Source: Candidatus Jordarchaeia archaeon | GTDB lineage: Archaea; Asgardarchaeota; Jordiarchaeia; Jordiarchaeales; Freyrarchaeaceae | DNA length: 5,560 nt | Direction of reading: 5' to 3' | NCBI GenBank assembly: GCA_018383835.1 | Contig: JAHAWR010000105.1 | Coordinates: forward strand, 1 to 5,560 | Part shown: in pieces, positions 1-5,451 of the stretch | Layout: each line of letters opens with the position of its first letter | Position numbering within the stretch: position 1 is the first letter of the stretch | Position numbers and translations under genes: made by a program | Notes under the pieces: generated by a model | Database searches by the model: none | What the model was told of the DNA's origin: nothing | Seen by the model: the letters and a program-made list of their open reading frames with translations, nothing else

Positions 1-678
1 TAGTGCCTCTTGTAAGTCAAAAACTTCGACTTGCCCTATTCCGACCTTAACTCCCCTAAACTCGTAATCCTTAAAGTCCGCCATTAAGATCTCTGCCGCA
101 GATTTCCCTTTGAGACTAGCCTTAGCCTTCTTAATTTCAACCCCGAATTTTTCTGGGTCGACCTGAACTATCTTGGCGAGCTTTAAGGCTACTTCTCGGT
201 CAACTAGGGTGCACGTAGCAGATTTAAAGACGACCGTGTCAGAAAGTATAGCGGCTAAGAGTAACCCTGCTACTTCATAGGGGATCTCAATCCCCTTTTC
301 AAAGTACTTCTTGGCTATCAAGGTGGCTGTTGCCCCAACGGGCTCAGAGTGGAAAAATATGGGCTCAGGGTACTTGAAGTCTATCTTGTGGTGGTCAAGC
401 ACCTCCACTATTTCAGCCTCTTCGACCCCATTAACTGCTTGTGGGAACTCGTTGTGGTCTACGAGTATCAGCTTCTTCCCCTTCGCGTTCTCCAAGAGAG
501 GTGGCGCGTTGACCCTAAAGTAGTTCAGCACGTACTCTGTCTCAGGGTTTATTTCGTCAGCCCTGGCAGCTTCACTGTTCACTTCATCAACCTCCCTCTT
601 AAACCTGGCATATGCTATAGCTGAACATATCGAATCTGTATCCGGAGCCTTATGACCTATAACGTAGACATCCGCCAT
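1..678 (-). CDS. ppaC: Manganese-dependent (family II, DHH-type) inorganic pyrophosphatase, C-terminus cut off by window edge
   Basis: Hydrolyses pyrophosphate to two phosphates in the cytoplasm, pulling biosynthetic reactions forward. The visible 226 residues hold the whole DHH domain and the start of the DHHA2 domain; the family is usually near 310 residues, so roughly the last quarter lies beyond the left edge. Visible metal-site motifs are GHKAPDTDS (H9, D13, D15), VDHNE (D74), LDHHK (H96, H97) and AAILSDTVVFKS (D147), which match the metal ligands of the Bacillus subtilis enzyme in order and spacing. K192 in SLKGKSAAEIL is the probable substrate lysine at the start of DHHA2. No CBS or DRTGG regulatory insert interrupts the two domains, so this is the simple form. 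The ATG start is supported by GGAGGGG five bases upstream and by a TATA-like box further up. The second substrate-binding basic motif (SRKKQ-type) cannot be seen. Family assignment is very secure. Confidence 0.95.
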   Translation of the reverse strand, partial: MADVYVIGHKAPDTDSICSAIAYARFKREVDEVNSEAARADEINPETEYVLNYFRVNAPPLLENAKGKKLILVDHNEFPQAVNGVEEAEIVEVLDHHKIDFKYPEPIFFHSEPVGATATLIAKKYFEKGIEIPYEVAGLLLAAILSDTVVFKSATCTLVDREVALKLAKIVQVDPEKFGVEIKKAKASLKGKSAAEILMADFKDYEFRGVKVGIGQVEVFDLQEAL

Positions 679-683
679 TCAAA

Positions 684-690
684 CCCCTCC
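684..690 (-). promoter_or_regulatory. Ribosome binding site of the pyrophosphatase gene
   Basis: GGAGGGG on the minus strand ends five bases before the ATG at 678. It is a strong match to the archaeal 16S rRNA tail complement and fixes the start. Confidence 0.75.
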
Positions 691-717
691 TGACAACACA
701 AAGCAGTCTATCTTACA

Positions 718-729
718 GCTATAAATTGA
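718..729 (-). promoter_or_regulatory. Probable TATA box of the pyrophosphatase gene
   Basis: CAATTTATAGC on the minus strand contains a TTTATA core (720-725). A start about 26 bases downstream would fall near 696, giving a leader of about 18 bases that just contains the ribosome binding site. This suggests the pyrophosphatase has its own promoter in the 75-base gap after the acyl-CoA synthetase gene. Inferred from sequence only. Confidence 0.5.
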
Positions 730-753
730 TTTTCATCCAACCAGAAAACCTCC

Positions 754-2169
754 TTATCCCAAGCTTCGATTAATCCTCATTTCAGCCTCGCCCTTGAGCT
801 TCAAAGCTTTGATCATTTGAACTGCCTCCTCAACGGTGTGGGCAACGGGGACGCCGTTCAGTTCAAACCCCTCGACGATCATCTGGTACTTTTGAACCCA
901 TGGCACGTAAGCCACAACTGGCTTCCTGTATTTTCTCACTATGTTCGCTGTTCTGCGGCCAAGCTGCATGCTAATTGTTGGCGGATAGGGGAGCATCAGA
1001 AGGATGGTCGCTTCAACCTTTTCGTTCCTCATTAGGTATTCCGCTACTTTTTCAACGTCGCTGTCCGTTAAGGAACCAGTCAAGTCTATAGGGTTCTTCA
1101 GGCTTGCTATTGGTGCCGCTGAAGGGTTCAGAAGCATCCTCATCTCTTCCTGCTCCTCCTCTGTGAATTCCACCAGCTTCAACCCATATTGCACGCACAG
1201 GTCGGCGCACAACACTCCATGCCCACCCGATATTGTGAGGACGGCTATATTCCCGTTTTTTATTGATGGGAGATTGAAGGAAAGCACTTTGCTGAACGTT
1301 ATCACTTCATACTCGTCTTCAGCCTCTATCACGCCCCACTGCCTGAAGGCTGCTGACGCGACGTTGTAGGCCGCCATAACGGAACCAGTATGGCTGGCCG
1401 TTGCTTGCTTTCCATAGTCGCTCTTCCCAGCCATGAAGACCAGAACTGGCTTCTTCCTTTCGAAGCACTCCATCGCTCTCCTAAGAAATAGTGTTCCCTC
1501 CTTCTCTCTGAATCCTTCAAGGTATACTGCTATCAGCTTCGTCCTTGGGTCATTCTTGAAATACTCTAGAAGCACGTTCTCGTCTACTATAGCCTTGTTT
1601 CCGGTGCTTACAGCGACTGAGACCCCTATTTTTCTTTCAGTATACTTGCTGAAAAACTGATCTACGAGAATTCCTCCAGACTGACTTATAACAGCAACGT
1701 TGCCGGGAGGAGGTGTAACAAGTCTCTCGCTGGGAAGGAAGAACGTATCAACGTAGGGCGGGCTATAAACCCCTACACAGTTCGGCCCTATTACTACCAT
1801 GTCATATTTCTTCGCTATTTTAACAAGCTGATTCTGCCTTTCAATGCCCTCGCCTCCTATCTCGGCGAAGCCCCCCGAGACCACCACAACTCCCTTAACA
1901 CCAACCTCACCGCACTCCTCCAGCACTTCGTTAACTGCTTCAGCATGCACACATATGACGGCAAGATCTATATCTTTCGGGACATCTGAAATAGACTTGT
2001 AAATTTCCCTACCGTCAAGTGTTCCACCTCGAGGGTTAACCCCAAAAACCTCTACCTCCATTTCGTGGAGATTTTTTTGATAAATCACCGTCCCAGGACT
2101 CAACGGGTTGTACTGCGAAACGCCAATAACGCACAGAGTTCTGGGCTGAAAGACCGATTTCAGATCCAA
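754..2169 (-). CDS. ADP-forming acetate/acyl-CoA synthetase, alpha subunit
   Basis: Alpha subunit of the enzyme that converts an acyl-CoA, ADP and phosphate to the acid, CoA and ATP; in archaea this is the main substrate-level ATP step in acetate formation and in peptide or amino-acid fermentation. At 471 residues it has the usual alpha layout: a CoA-binding Rossmann domain (about 5-125, with CVIGVS), then two succinyl-CoA-synthetase-like flavodoxin domains (about 145-290 and 305-455). GPNCVG (128-133) and ISQSGG (about 161-166) are typical, ATASHTGS carries the expected phosphohistidine (H260), and ISGGHG (about 313-318) opens the last domain. The ATP-grasp beta subunit is not fused and not adjacent, so it must be encoded elsewhere. 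TTG at 2169 is preferred because GGTGGTCC lies just before it; an in-frame TTG at 2181 would add four residues (475) but lacks a binding site. Substrate (acetate, branched-chain or aryl acids) cannot be read from the sequence. Confidence 0.9.
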   Translation of the reverse strand: MDLKSVFQPRTLCVIGVSQYNPLSPGTVIYQKNLHEMEVEVFGVNPRGGTLDGREIYKSISDVPKDIDLAVICVHAEAVNEVLEECGEVGVKGVVVVSGGFAEIGGEGIERQNQLVKIAKKYDMVVIGPNCVGVYSPPYVDTFFLPSERLVTPPPGNVAVISQSGGILVDQFFSKYTERKIGVSVAVSTGNKAIVDENVLLEYFKNDPRTKLIAVYLEGFREKEGTLFLRRAMECFERKKPVLVFMAGKSDYGKQATASHTGSVMAAYNVASAAFRQWGVIEAEDEYEVITFSKVLSFNLPSIKNGNIAVLTISGGHGVLCADLCVQYGLKLVEFTEEEQEEMRMLLNPSAAPIASLKNPIDLTGSLTDSDVEKVAEYLMRNEKVEATILLMLPYPPTISMQLGRRTANIVRKYRKPVVAYVPWVQKYQMIVEGFELNGVPVAHTVEEAVQMIKALKLKGEAEMRINRSLG

Positions 2170-2171
2170 AG

Positions 2172-2179
2172 GGACCACC
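2172..2179 (-). promoter_or_regulatory. Ribosome binding site favouring the TTG start at 2169
   Basis: GGTGGTCC on the minus strand pairs with the archaeal 16S tail GGAUCACC (one G-U pair), with GGTG six bases before TTG 2169. It lies inside the reading frame if TTG 2181 were used, which argues for the shorter protein. Confidence 0.5.
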
Positions 2180-2204
2180 AAAAGGTCGAGAGTATTTACC
2201 GTGG

Positions 2205-2220
2205 AATAAAAAATAATTTA
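2205..2220 (-). promoter_or_regulatory. Probable TATA box of the acyl-CoA synthetase gene
   Basis: The minus strand reads AAATTATTTTTTATT here. A transcript start about 26 bases downstream falls near 2184, leaving a leader of about 15 bases that contains GGTGGTCC. The same A/T-rich block also serves the divergent DUF72 promoter. Confidence 0.4.
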
Positions 2221-2224
2221 TGTA
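2217..2224 (+). promoter_or_regulatory. Probable TATA box of the DUF72 gene
   Basis: TTTATGTA lies about 26 bases upstream of position 2246, which would give a leader of about 15 bases carrying GATGGTG (2247-2253) before TTG 2261. It overlaps the opposite-facing TATA region, so the two divergent genes probably compete for or share this block. Confidence 0.4.
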
Positions 2225-2240
2225 TTTGAATGTATTCGAA
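2221..2240 (+). repeat. Tandem 10-bp repeat in the divergent promoter
   Basis: Two head-to-tail copies of TGTATTYGAA (2221-2230 and 2231-2240) differ at one base. The period is about one helical turn, and the second copy contains the palindrome TTCGAA. It sits between the TATA region and the DUF72 start, a place where archaeal regulators commonly bind. Function is inferred. Confidence 0.5.
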
Positions 2241-2260
2241 ACTTTCGATGGTGCATACCC

Positions 2261-2992
2261 TTGCTCACTAAGATCCTTGTTGGGTGCTGTGGTTTTCCTA
2301 CGGGGATTAAACGCTACGTAAAGGAGTTCAGGGTGGCTGAGGTTCAAAAGACGTTCTATAAGCCTCCCTCACTTGAAACCCTCAGGAAATGGCGTGTCTT
2401 AGCTCCTGAGAACTTCGAGTTCACTGTGAAAGCTTGGCAAGTTATAACTCACCCTCCTACTTCTCCAACCTACAAGAAGGCTGGACTAAAACTTGAGCTG
2501 TCAAAAGCGGGCTTCTTTAGACCGACACGTGAGGTGTTTGAAGCTTGGGAGAAGACACGCGAAGCCTGCGACATATTAAAGGCAAAGGTCTGCGTTTTTC
2601 AGACTCCATCCAGCTTCAAAGAGAACAGTGAAAACATAGGAAACATGAAAGAGTTCTTCTCATCGGTGGACTCTGGCGGGGCCACTCTCGCATGGGAACC
2701 CAGAGGGTGGAGCATGGAGACCGTCAGGAGTCTATGCGAGGAACTTAACCTGGTTCACGTCACAGATCCATTTGCTTCGCCCCCCGCTCTGGAGCGCGAA
2801 ACATCCTACTTTAGGCTTCATGGATTTCCTCCCGGAGAAAGGCTTTACCGCTACAAGTACACGCGAGACGACCTTCTATATCTTGCCAAAAAAGTGAGAG
2901 AGTTCAAGGGCAGCGTCTACGTCCTCTTTAACAACATATGGATGCACGATGACGCCACAGCTTTCATGCGCATATTGGAAGAGCAATGTTAG
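2261..2992 (+). CDS. DUF72 family protein (YecE-like, TIM-barrel fold)
   Basis: Member of the DUF72 family (COG1801), a widespread cytoplasmic TIM-barrel family without an established reaction. The 243 residues are full length and carry the family hallmarks in order: KILVGCCGFP at the first strand, EVQKTFYKPPS (27-37), FTVKAWQVITH (54-64), GFFRP (84-88), VCVFQTPSSFK (110-120), AWEPRGWS (144-151), SYFRLHG (182-188) and VLFNN near the end (221-225). The start is TTG: GATGGTG lies seven bases upstream, and no in-frame ATG or GTG fits; an ATG at 2248 is in another frame and stops at once. It is the only plus-strand gene, transcribed divergently from the acyl-CoA synthetase and convergent with the small gene on its right, with four bases or none between the two ends. 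Neighbours give no clear pathway. The family call is very secure, the molecular function unknown. Confidence 0.92.
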   Translation: MLTKILVGCCGFPTGIKRYVKEFRVAEVQKTFYKPPSLETLRKWRVLAPENFEFTVKAWQVITHPPTSPTYKKAGLKLELSKAGFFRPTREVFEAWEKTREACDILKAKVCVFQTPSSFKENSENIGNMKEFFSSVDSGGATLAWEPRGWSMETVRSLCEELNLVHVTDPFASPPALERETSYFRLHGFPPGERLYRYKYTRDDLLYLAKKVREFKGSVYVLFNNIWMHDDATAFMRILEEQC

Positions 2993-2996
2993 TGCC

Positions 2997-3233
2997 CTAG
3001 CACATGCCTTCTCGGCACGCTCTCGCCTGAACGGTATTTTTCGGCGATTTCAACAAGTCTTCTGCATATCTCACTGTGGTCGGGGGCACACTTTTTTCCA
3101 GCACCGCCTCGCCCTTAACCGTCACCGCCGTGTTCTCAGCAACTCTGATGAGCTCCGTAGCCATTATGCTGCAAACCCATGCAAGGTCTCTTAGAACATC
3201 CAAAACAGCCATCTTAAATTCTTCATCATTCAT
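2997..3233 (-). CDS. Small helical protein of unknown function, coupled to the radical SAM gene; possibly frameshifted
   Basis: I do not recognise this protein. As read it has 78 residues: an N-terminal helical region (MNDEEFKMAVLDVLRDLAWV and onward to about residue 36, one cysteine), a short polar stretch, then a C-terminal part ending ACREGMC. ATG 3233 is chosen because GGTG at 3243-3240 lies six bases upstream and overlaps the stop codon of the radical SAM gene; only five bases separate that stop from this ATG, so translation is probably coupled. An in-frame extension to 3284 would overlap the upstream gene and is unlikely. After a run of six A (3097-3092 on the minus strand) the -1 frame reads KKCAPDHSEICRRLVEIAEK and continues to TAA at 2991-2989, giving 81 residues with a well-formed amphipathic helix and two further cysteines. 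That reading looks at least as protein-like as the annotated one, so the true C-terminus is uncertain. Confidence 0.6.
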   Translation of the reverse strand: MNDEEFKMAVLDVLRDLAWVCSIMATELIRVAENTAVTVKGEAVLEKSVPPTTVRYAEDLLKSPKNTVQARACREGMC

Positions 3234-3238
3234 CCCTT

Positions 3239-4402
3239 TCACCACTCCAATTTGACCTGCCTCGGAGTGCAAGGCGTTGTACAAACCTTACACTCCCCGC
3301 CACACCCCTCAACAGGTATAAACTTGCCGTCTCTTCTCCTCACAGGTGGAAAACGGAACCCCTCACACTTGTCCCCTATCCAAAGACCCCTCATCCCCTC
3401 CATGCAGAGACCATAGGTAGTTTTCGCACCTACCTCAACAATCAGCTTCCTTATTTGCCTAAGCTTTTCAAACCTGTACCTCCAATCAACAATCCGGTAA
3501 CCTGAGATAACGCTGCCCCTGGCAAACAGCTTCTCATACTTCTTGATGAGCCAATCCATCCCGTTCTCCCTAAACCAGAAGTACAAGTACTCCTTGTGGC
3601 TCACCGATGAAGCTCTCATCCCGACAAAGCTTCCTACTATGTGGTCTACCTCCAGATCTAATGCTAGACAGGTCAACTCCTTTATCTGCTCCGGGCTGTC
3701 GGTCAGAAACGGCATGTGCGGGTCCTCCCTCAGAACAGTAAAAACCCCGTGGTTCTTCGCCCTTATAATATTTCTAATCCTCAAATCTGGTGGGGGGGCG
3801 TTCGGCTCAAGAAGACGCAAAACCTCCCTGTCCAGCGTGTTGAGAGAGACCTGCAAAGCAAAAAAAGGGAACCCTTCAACCACTTTGAACAGCTTAAGCG
3901 GGACCTTCCCCTTCGTCACAAGGTAGAAGGGTATTCCCTCGCCGACGAAAAACTTAGCCAGCTCAACAGTTAGCTTTGCCAGCTCTCCGGTAGCCAGCGG
4001 GTCACTGACCGGGGACATATAAACTGGCTTTACAACACGTGCGTTTCGCACAAACCACTTAACTCTCTCCACGATACCACTTCTCAGGAAGAAGATGCCG
4101 TGGGGGGGCGACGAGGGCATAGCCCTAGCATAACAATAAACGCATTCGTGCAAACATCCATCCGTAAGGTTGAGCGAAAACTTGCTCTGCAGGCACTCCA
4201 TGTTCACAGTCTTGAGGGGTGTCCCCCCAAAGCTCCTCTTTATCCCTAACGTGGGGACCTGCCGCCTCTCCCTCCAGTAGCCCAAAAAGCACTCCGGATG
4301 AAGACCAAAACCTATGTTCCCGACCTTGACAGGCTTCTCCAACTCTCCACCGCAAACATAGCACTCGTCTGGAACAAGCTGCCAAGTCCAACTAAAGCGC
4401 AT
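3239..4402 (-). CDS. Radical SAM protein, spore photoproduct lyase-like, with extra N- and C-terminal cysteine clusters
   Basis: A 387-residue radical SAM enzyme that should bind a [4Fe-4S] cluster and cleave S-adenosylmethionine to a 5'-deoxyadenosyl radical. The signature CLHECVYCYA gives CX3CX2C with C83, C87 and C90. YMSPVSDPLATGE (128-140), FYLVTKGKV (159-167) and LQVSLNT (183-189) resemble the SplB/COG1533 group, which includes spore photoproduct lyase and uncharacterised relatives. Two additions stand out: an N-terminal CYVC...HPEC set (C14, C17, H35, C38) that looks like a zinc site, and a C-terminal C333, C346 plus CGGECKVCTTPC (C367, C371, C374, C378) that could hold another metal or Fe-S cluster. 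ATG 4402 is the first possible start after an in-frame stop, with GGTGGG just upstream. The gene is followed five bases later by a small gene, suggesting an operon. The substrate is unknown; DNA lesion repair is only one option. Confidence 0.88.
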   Translation of the reverse strand: MRFSWTWQLVPDECYVCGGELEKPVKVGNIGFGLHPECFLGYWRERRQVPTLGIKRSFGGTPLKTVNMECLQSKFSLNLTDGCLHECVYCYARAMPSSPPHGIFFLRSGIVERVKWFVRNARVVKPVYMSPVSDPLATGELAKLTVELAKFFVGEGIPFYLVTKGKVPLKLFKVVEGFPFFALQVSLNTLDREVLRLLEPNAPPPDLRIRNIIRAKNHGVFTVLREDPHMPFLTDSPEQIKELTCLALDLEVDHIVGSFVGMRASSVSHKEYLYFWFRENGMDWLIKKYEKLFARGSVISGYRIVDWRYRFEKLRQIRKLIVEVGAKTTYGLCMEGMRGLWIGDKCEGFRFPPVRRRDGKFIPVEGCGGECKVCTTPCTPRQVKLEW

Positions 4403-4404
4403 AA

Positions 4405-4410
4405 CCCACC
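4405..4410 (-). promoter_or_regulatory. Ribosome binding site of the radical SAM gene
   Basis: GGTGGG on the minus strand, with GGTG four bases before ATG 4402. A second purine block, GAGGAG (4415-4420), lies a little further up but is too distant to be preferred. Confidence 0.55.
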
Positions 4411-4442
4411 AAGTCTCCTCAAACCATCTAAAACATCCTCCC

Positions 4443-4453
4443 TATTTTATTGT
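4443..4453 (-). promoter_or_regulatory. Weak TATA-like box for the radical SAM gene
   Basis: The minus strand reads ACAATAAAATA here. A start about 26 bases downstream falls near 4421 and would give a leader of about 19 bases. It is the best A/T-rich block in a 117-base gap otherwise rich in C on the plus strand, but the match is weak. Confidence 0.3.
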
Positions 4454-4471
4454 TATGGTACCCGCCACCCT

Positions 4472-4509
4472 AAAAAAGGCGCTCTCCCTCCTCCAAAAAC
4501 CCTCTTTGG
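4472..4509 (-). terminator. Probable oligo-T terminator after the PAC2 gene
   Basis: On the minus strand the PAC2 stop is followed by a weak stem (CCAAA / TTTGG, 4509-4493, loop of seven) and then, about 42 bases after the stop, by CGCC followed by six T (4477-4472). Archaeal RNA polymerase stops at short T runs, so this probably separates PAC2 from the radical SAM gene. The stem is short and may not matter. Confidence 0.4.
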
Positions 4510-4519
4510 GGATGGGCGC

Positions 4520-5254
4520 TCAATAGATGTATGACTGGAATTCAACTTCACTCTTCTTGCTTTCCTCCCTCATTTCCTCGTCTTCTCCTTCGACCTCTTC
4601 GCCCTCGATGGGTAAGTTAAGGTACTTTTTGAGCGTCCTCAGAAGCAAATTGGCTGCCTCTACATCTGTTTTCCCGCTTACTGCAATTTTTCCATCAACC
4701 TTCGAGAGGAGGATCACTCCATCGATTTCATACTTCTCCTTCGCTATGACCGGAACCAAGCCGTTCGCTCCCACAATCTCGCCCTTAGGCATCCTTTCAA
4801 GCTTTTCCATCTCAGGAAACTCGAGCTTGCCCGTGCTGGTAAAGTAAACTCTCCTTTCCCCGTTCTCACAATCCGAAAGGTATCCTCCCAGCGTTATCAG
4901 AAACTTAACCTTAAAGTCCGCTATCAACTTCGCTATCTGCTCAGACAGAGCATATATTCCCGGAGCAGTCATCGGCTGGTCATCCCCCGTAACGAGAAGC
5001 AGGCTCCTCCCACAATCAGGGCTGTTCCAGGCGTAAATTTGAACCTGAGGAGGCCTCACGACGCCGTCCTCCACTATAACCATCGGCGGCATATCCGTAA
5101 ACTCCACCTCAATTATCTTTTCTGCATTCAAAACCTTAACCAGCTTTTTGACAGCTAACGCTCCAACCTCCGTTATATCCGGAAGGGCGTGGACACACAC
5201 GGCCTTCTCGATCTTCCGTTTAGGCTTAATTTCCCTCACCATTATCTCATACAT
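4520..5254 (-). CDS. PAC2 family protein (archaeal proteasome assembly chaperone-like)
   Basis: PAC2-domain protein (COG2047/COG1938 group), related to eukaryotic proteasome assembly chaperone 2 and archaeal PbaA/PbaB, which are homo-oligomeric cytoplasmic proteins; some bind the 20S proteasome alpha ring. From ATG 5254 the protein has 244 residues. Family hallmarks are ALPDITEVGALAVKKLV near residues 23-39, TGDDQPMTAPGIYALSEQIA (about 89-108), FLITLGGYLSD (about 118-128), EIVGANGLVPVIAKEK (about 159-174) and the final helix AANLLLRTLKKYLNLP. A strongly acidic tail (about 217-236) follows and ends QSYIY. That end resembles, but does not match, the HbYX proteasome-docking motif, in which tyrosine is next to last. 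ATG 5254 is chosen because GGTGAGGG lies two bases upstream; TTG 5296 would add 14 residues without a binding site, and ATG 5242 would remove four. Family call secure; proteasome role inferred. Confidence 0.88.
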   Translation of the reverse strand: MYEIMVREIKPKRKIEKAVCVHALPDITEVGALAVKKLVKVLNAEKIIEVEFTDMPPMVIVEDGVVRPPQVQIYAWNSPDCGRSLLLVTGDDQPMTAPGIYALSEQIAKLIADFKVKFLITLGGYLSDCENGERRVYFTSTGKLEFPEMEKLERMPKGEIVGANGLVPVIAKEKYEIDGVILLSKVDGKIAVSGKTDVEAANLLLRTLKKYLNLPIEGEEVEGEDEEMREESKKSEVEFQSYIY

Positions 5255-5267
5255 TTCCCTCACCATT
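5229..5267 (-). repeat. 15-bp direct repeat spanning the PAC2 start
   Basis: AATGGTGAGGGAAAT occurs twice on the minus strand (5267-5253 and 5243-5229), identical over 15 bases with a 24-base period. The first copy supplies the binding site GGTGAGGG for ATG 5254; the second lies inside the gene and encodes MVREI. The longer frame would read MVREMYEIMVREI. Confidence 0.8.
5257..5264 (-). promoter_or_regulatory. Ribosome binding site of the PAC2 gene
   Basis: GGTGAGGG on the minus strand, with GGTG six bases before ATG 5254. It decides the start among four in-frame candidates (TTG 5296, ATG 5266, ATG 5254, ATG 5242). Confidence 0.6.
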
Positions 5268-5318
5268 CTGCAGTGGAAATACACCCCAACTATCAAAACA
5301 AGTCTTTAAACTTTTCAA

Positions 5319-5326
5319 TATTTAAA
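5319..5326 (-). promoter_or_regulatory. Probable TATA box of the PAC2 gene
   Basis: TTTAAATA on the minus strand. A start about 26 bases downstream falls near 5297, giving a leader of about 43 bases before ATG 5254. A second candidate, GTTTAAAG (5304-5311), would give a shorter leader. A perfect 10-bp palindrome TATAATTATA (5347-5356) lies just upstream and could be an activator or repressor site. Confidence 0.45.
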
Positions 5327-5407
5327 TTCACCTATTATCGAAATATTATAATTATAGCCAAGTCGCCTCTCCTGTTAACTTAACTACCAGCACGCACGTA
5401 GATATTT

Positions 5408-5423
5408 AAAAGGTGGCACTTTT
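5408..5423 (-). repeat. Small inverted repeat in the intergenic region
   Basis: AAAAG-GTGGCA-CTTTT is a perfect 5-bp inverted repeat with a six-base loop. It lies about 60 bases past the stop of the right-edge gene on the minus strand and overlaps a TATA-like TTTAAA facing right. It could be a weak terminator hairpin or a protein site. Confidence 0.35.
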
Positions 5424-5446
5424 CAGTATATAGCAGTAGGCAGAGG

Positions 5447-5451
5447 AAAAA
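5447..5451 (-). terminator. Possible oligo-T terminator of the right-edge gene
   Basis: Five T on the minus strand, within CTCTTTTTCC, 31 bases after the stop at 5483. This fits archaeal T-run termination, but a five-T run is weak evidence alone. Confidence 0.3.

Noticed and set aside
311..624. Plus-strand open frames inside the pyrophosphatase region
   Set aside because: They lie opposite the well-conserved DHH domain and show no family-like sequence; their translations are serine- and valine-rich shadows.
817..1660. Plus-strand open frames opposite the acyl-CoA synthetase gene
   Set aside because: The minus strand encodes a full-length recognised enzyme here; the plus-strand peptides are serine/phenylalanine-rich complements without binding sites.
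2036..2347. Minus-strand frame crossing the divergent promoter
   Set aside because: It overlaps both recognised genes and the promoter block and has no recognisable sequence.
3543..3973. Plus-strand open frames opposite the radical SAM gene
   Set aside because: Shadows of the conserved radical SAM core; no ribosome binding site and no family-like motifs.
3791..4110. Identical TGGGGGGGCG 10-mers at 3791-3800 and 4101-4110
   Set aside because: Both encode proline runs in the radical SAM protein in different codon phases; the frame stays open through both, so they look like chance and do not indicate a frameshift.
4478..4521. Direct repeat GGCGCTC at 4478-4484 and 4515-4521
   Set aside because: Only seven bases long, one copy includes the PAC2 stop codon, and there is no further symmetry.
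4298..4534. Plus-strand frame over the radical SAM/PAC2 gap
   Set aside because: Proline-rich, runs through promoter and terminator signals of the minus strand, and has no supported start.
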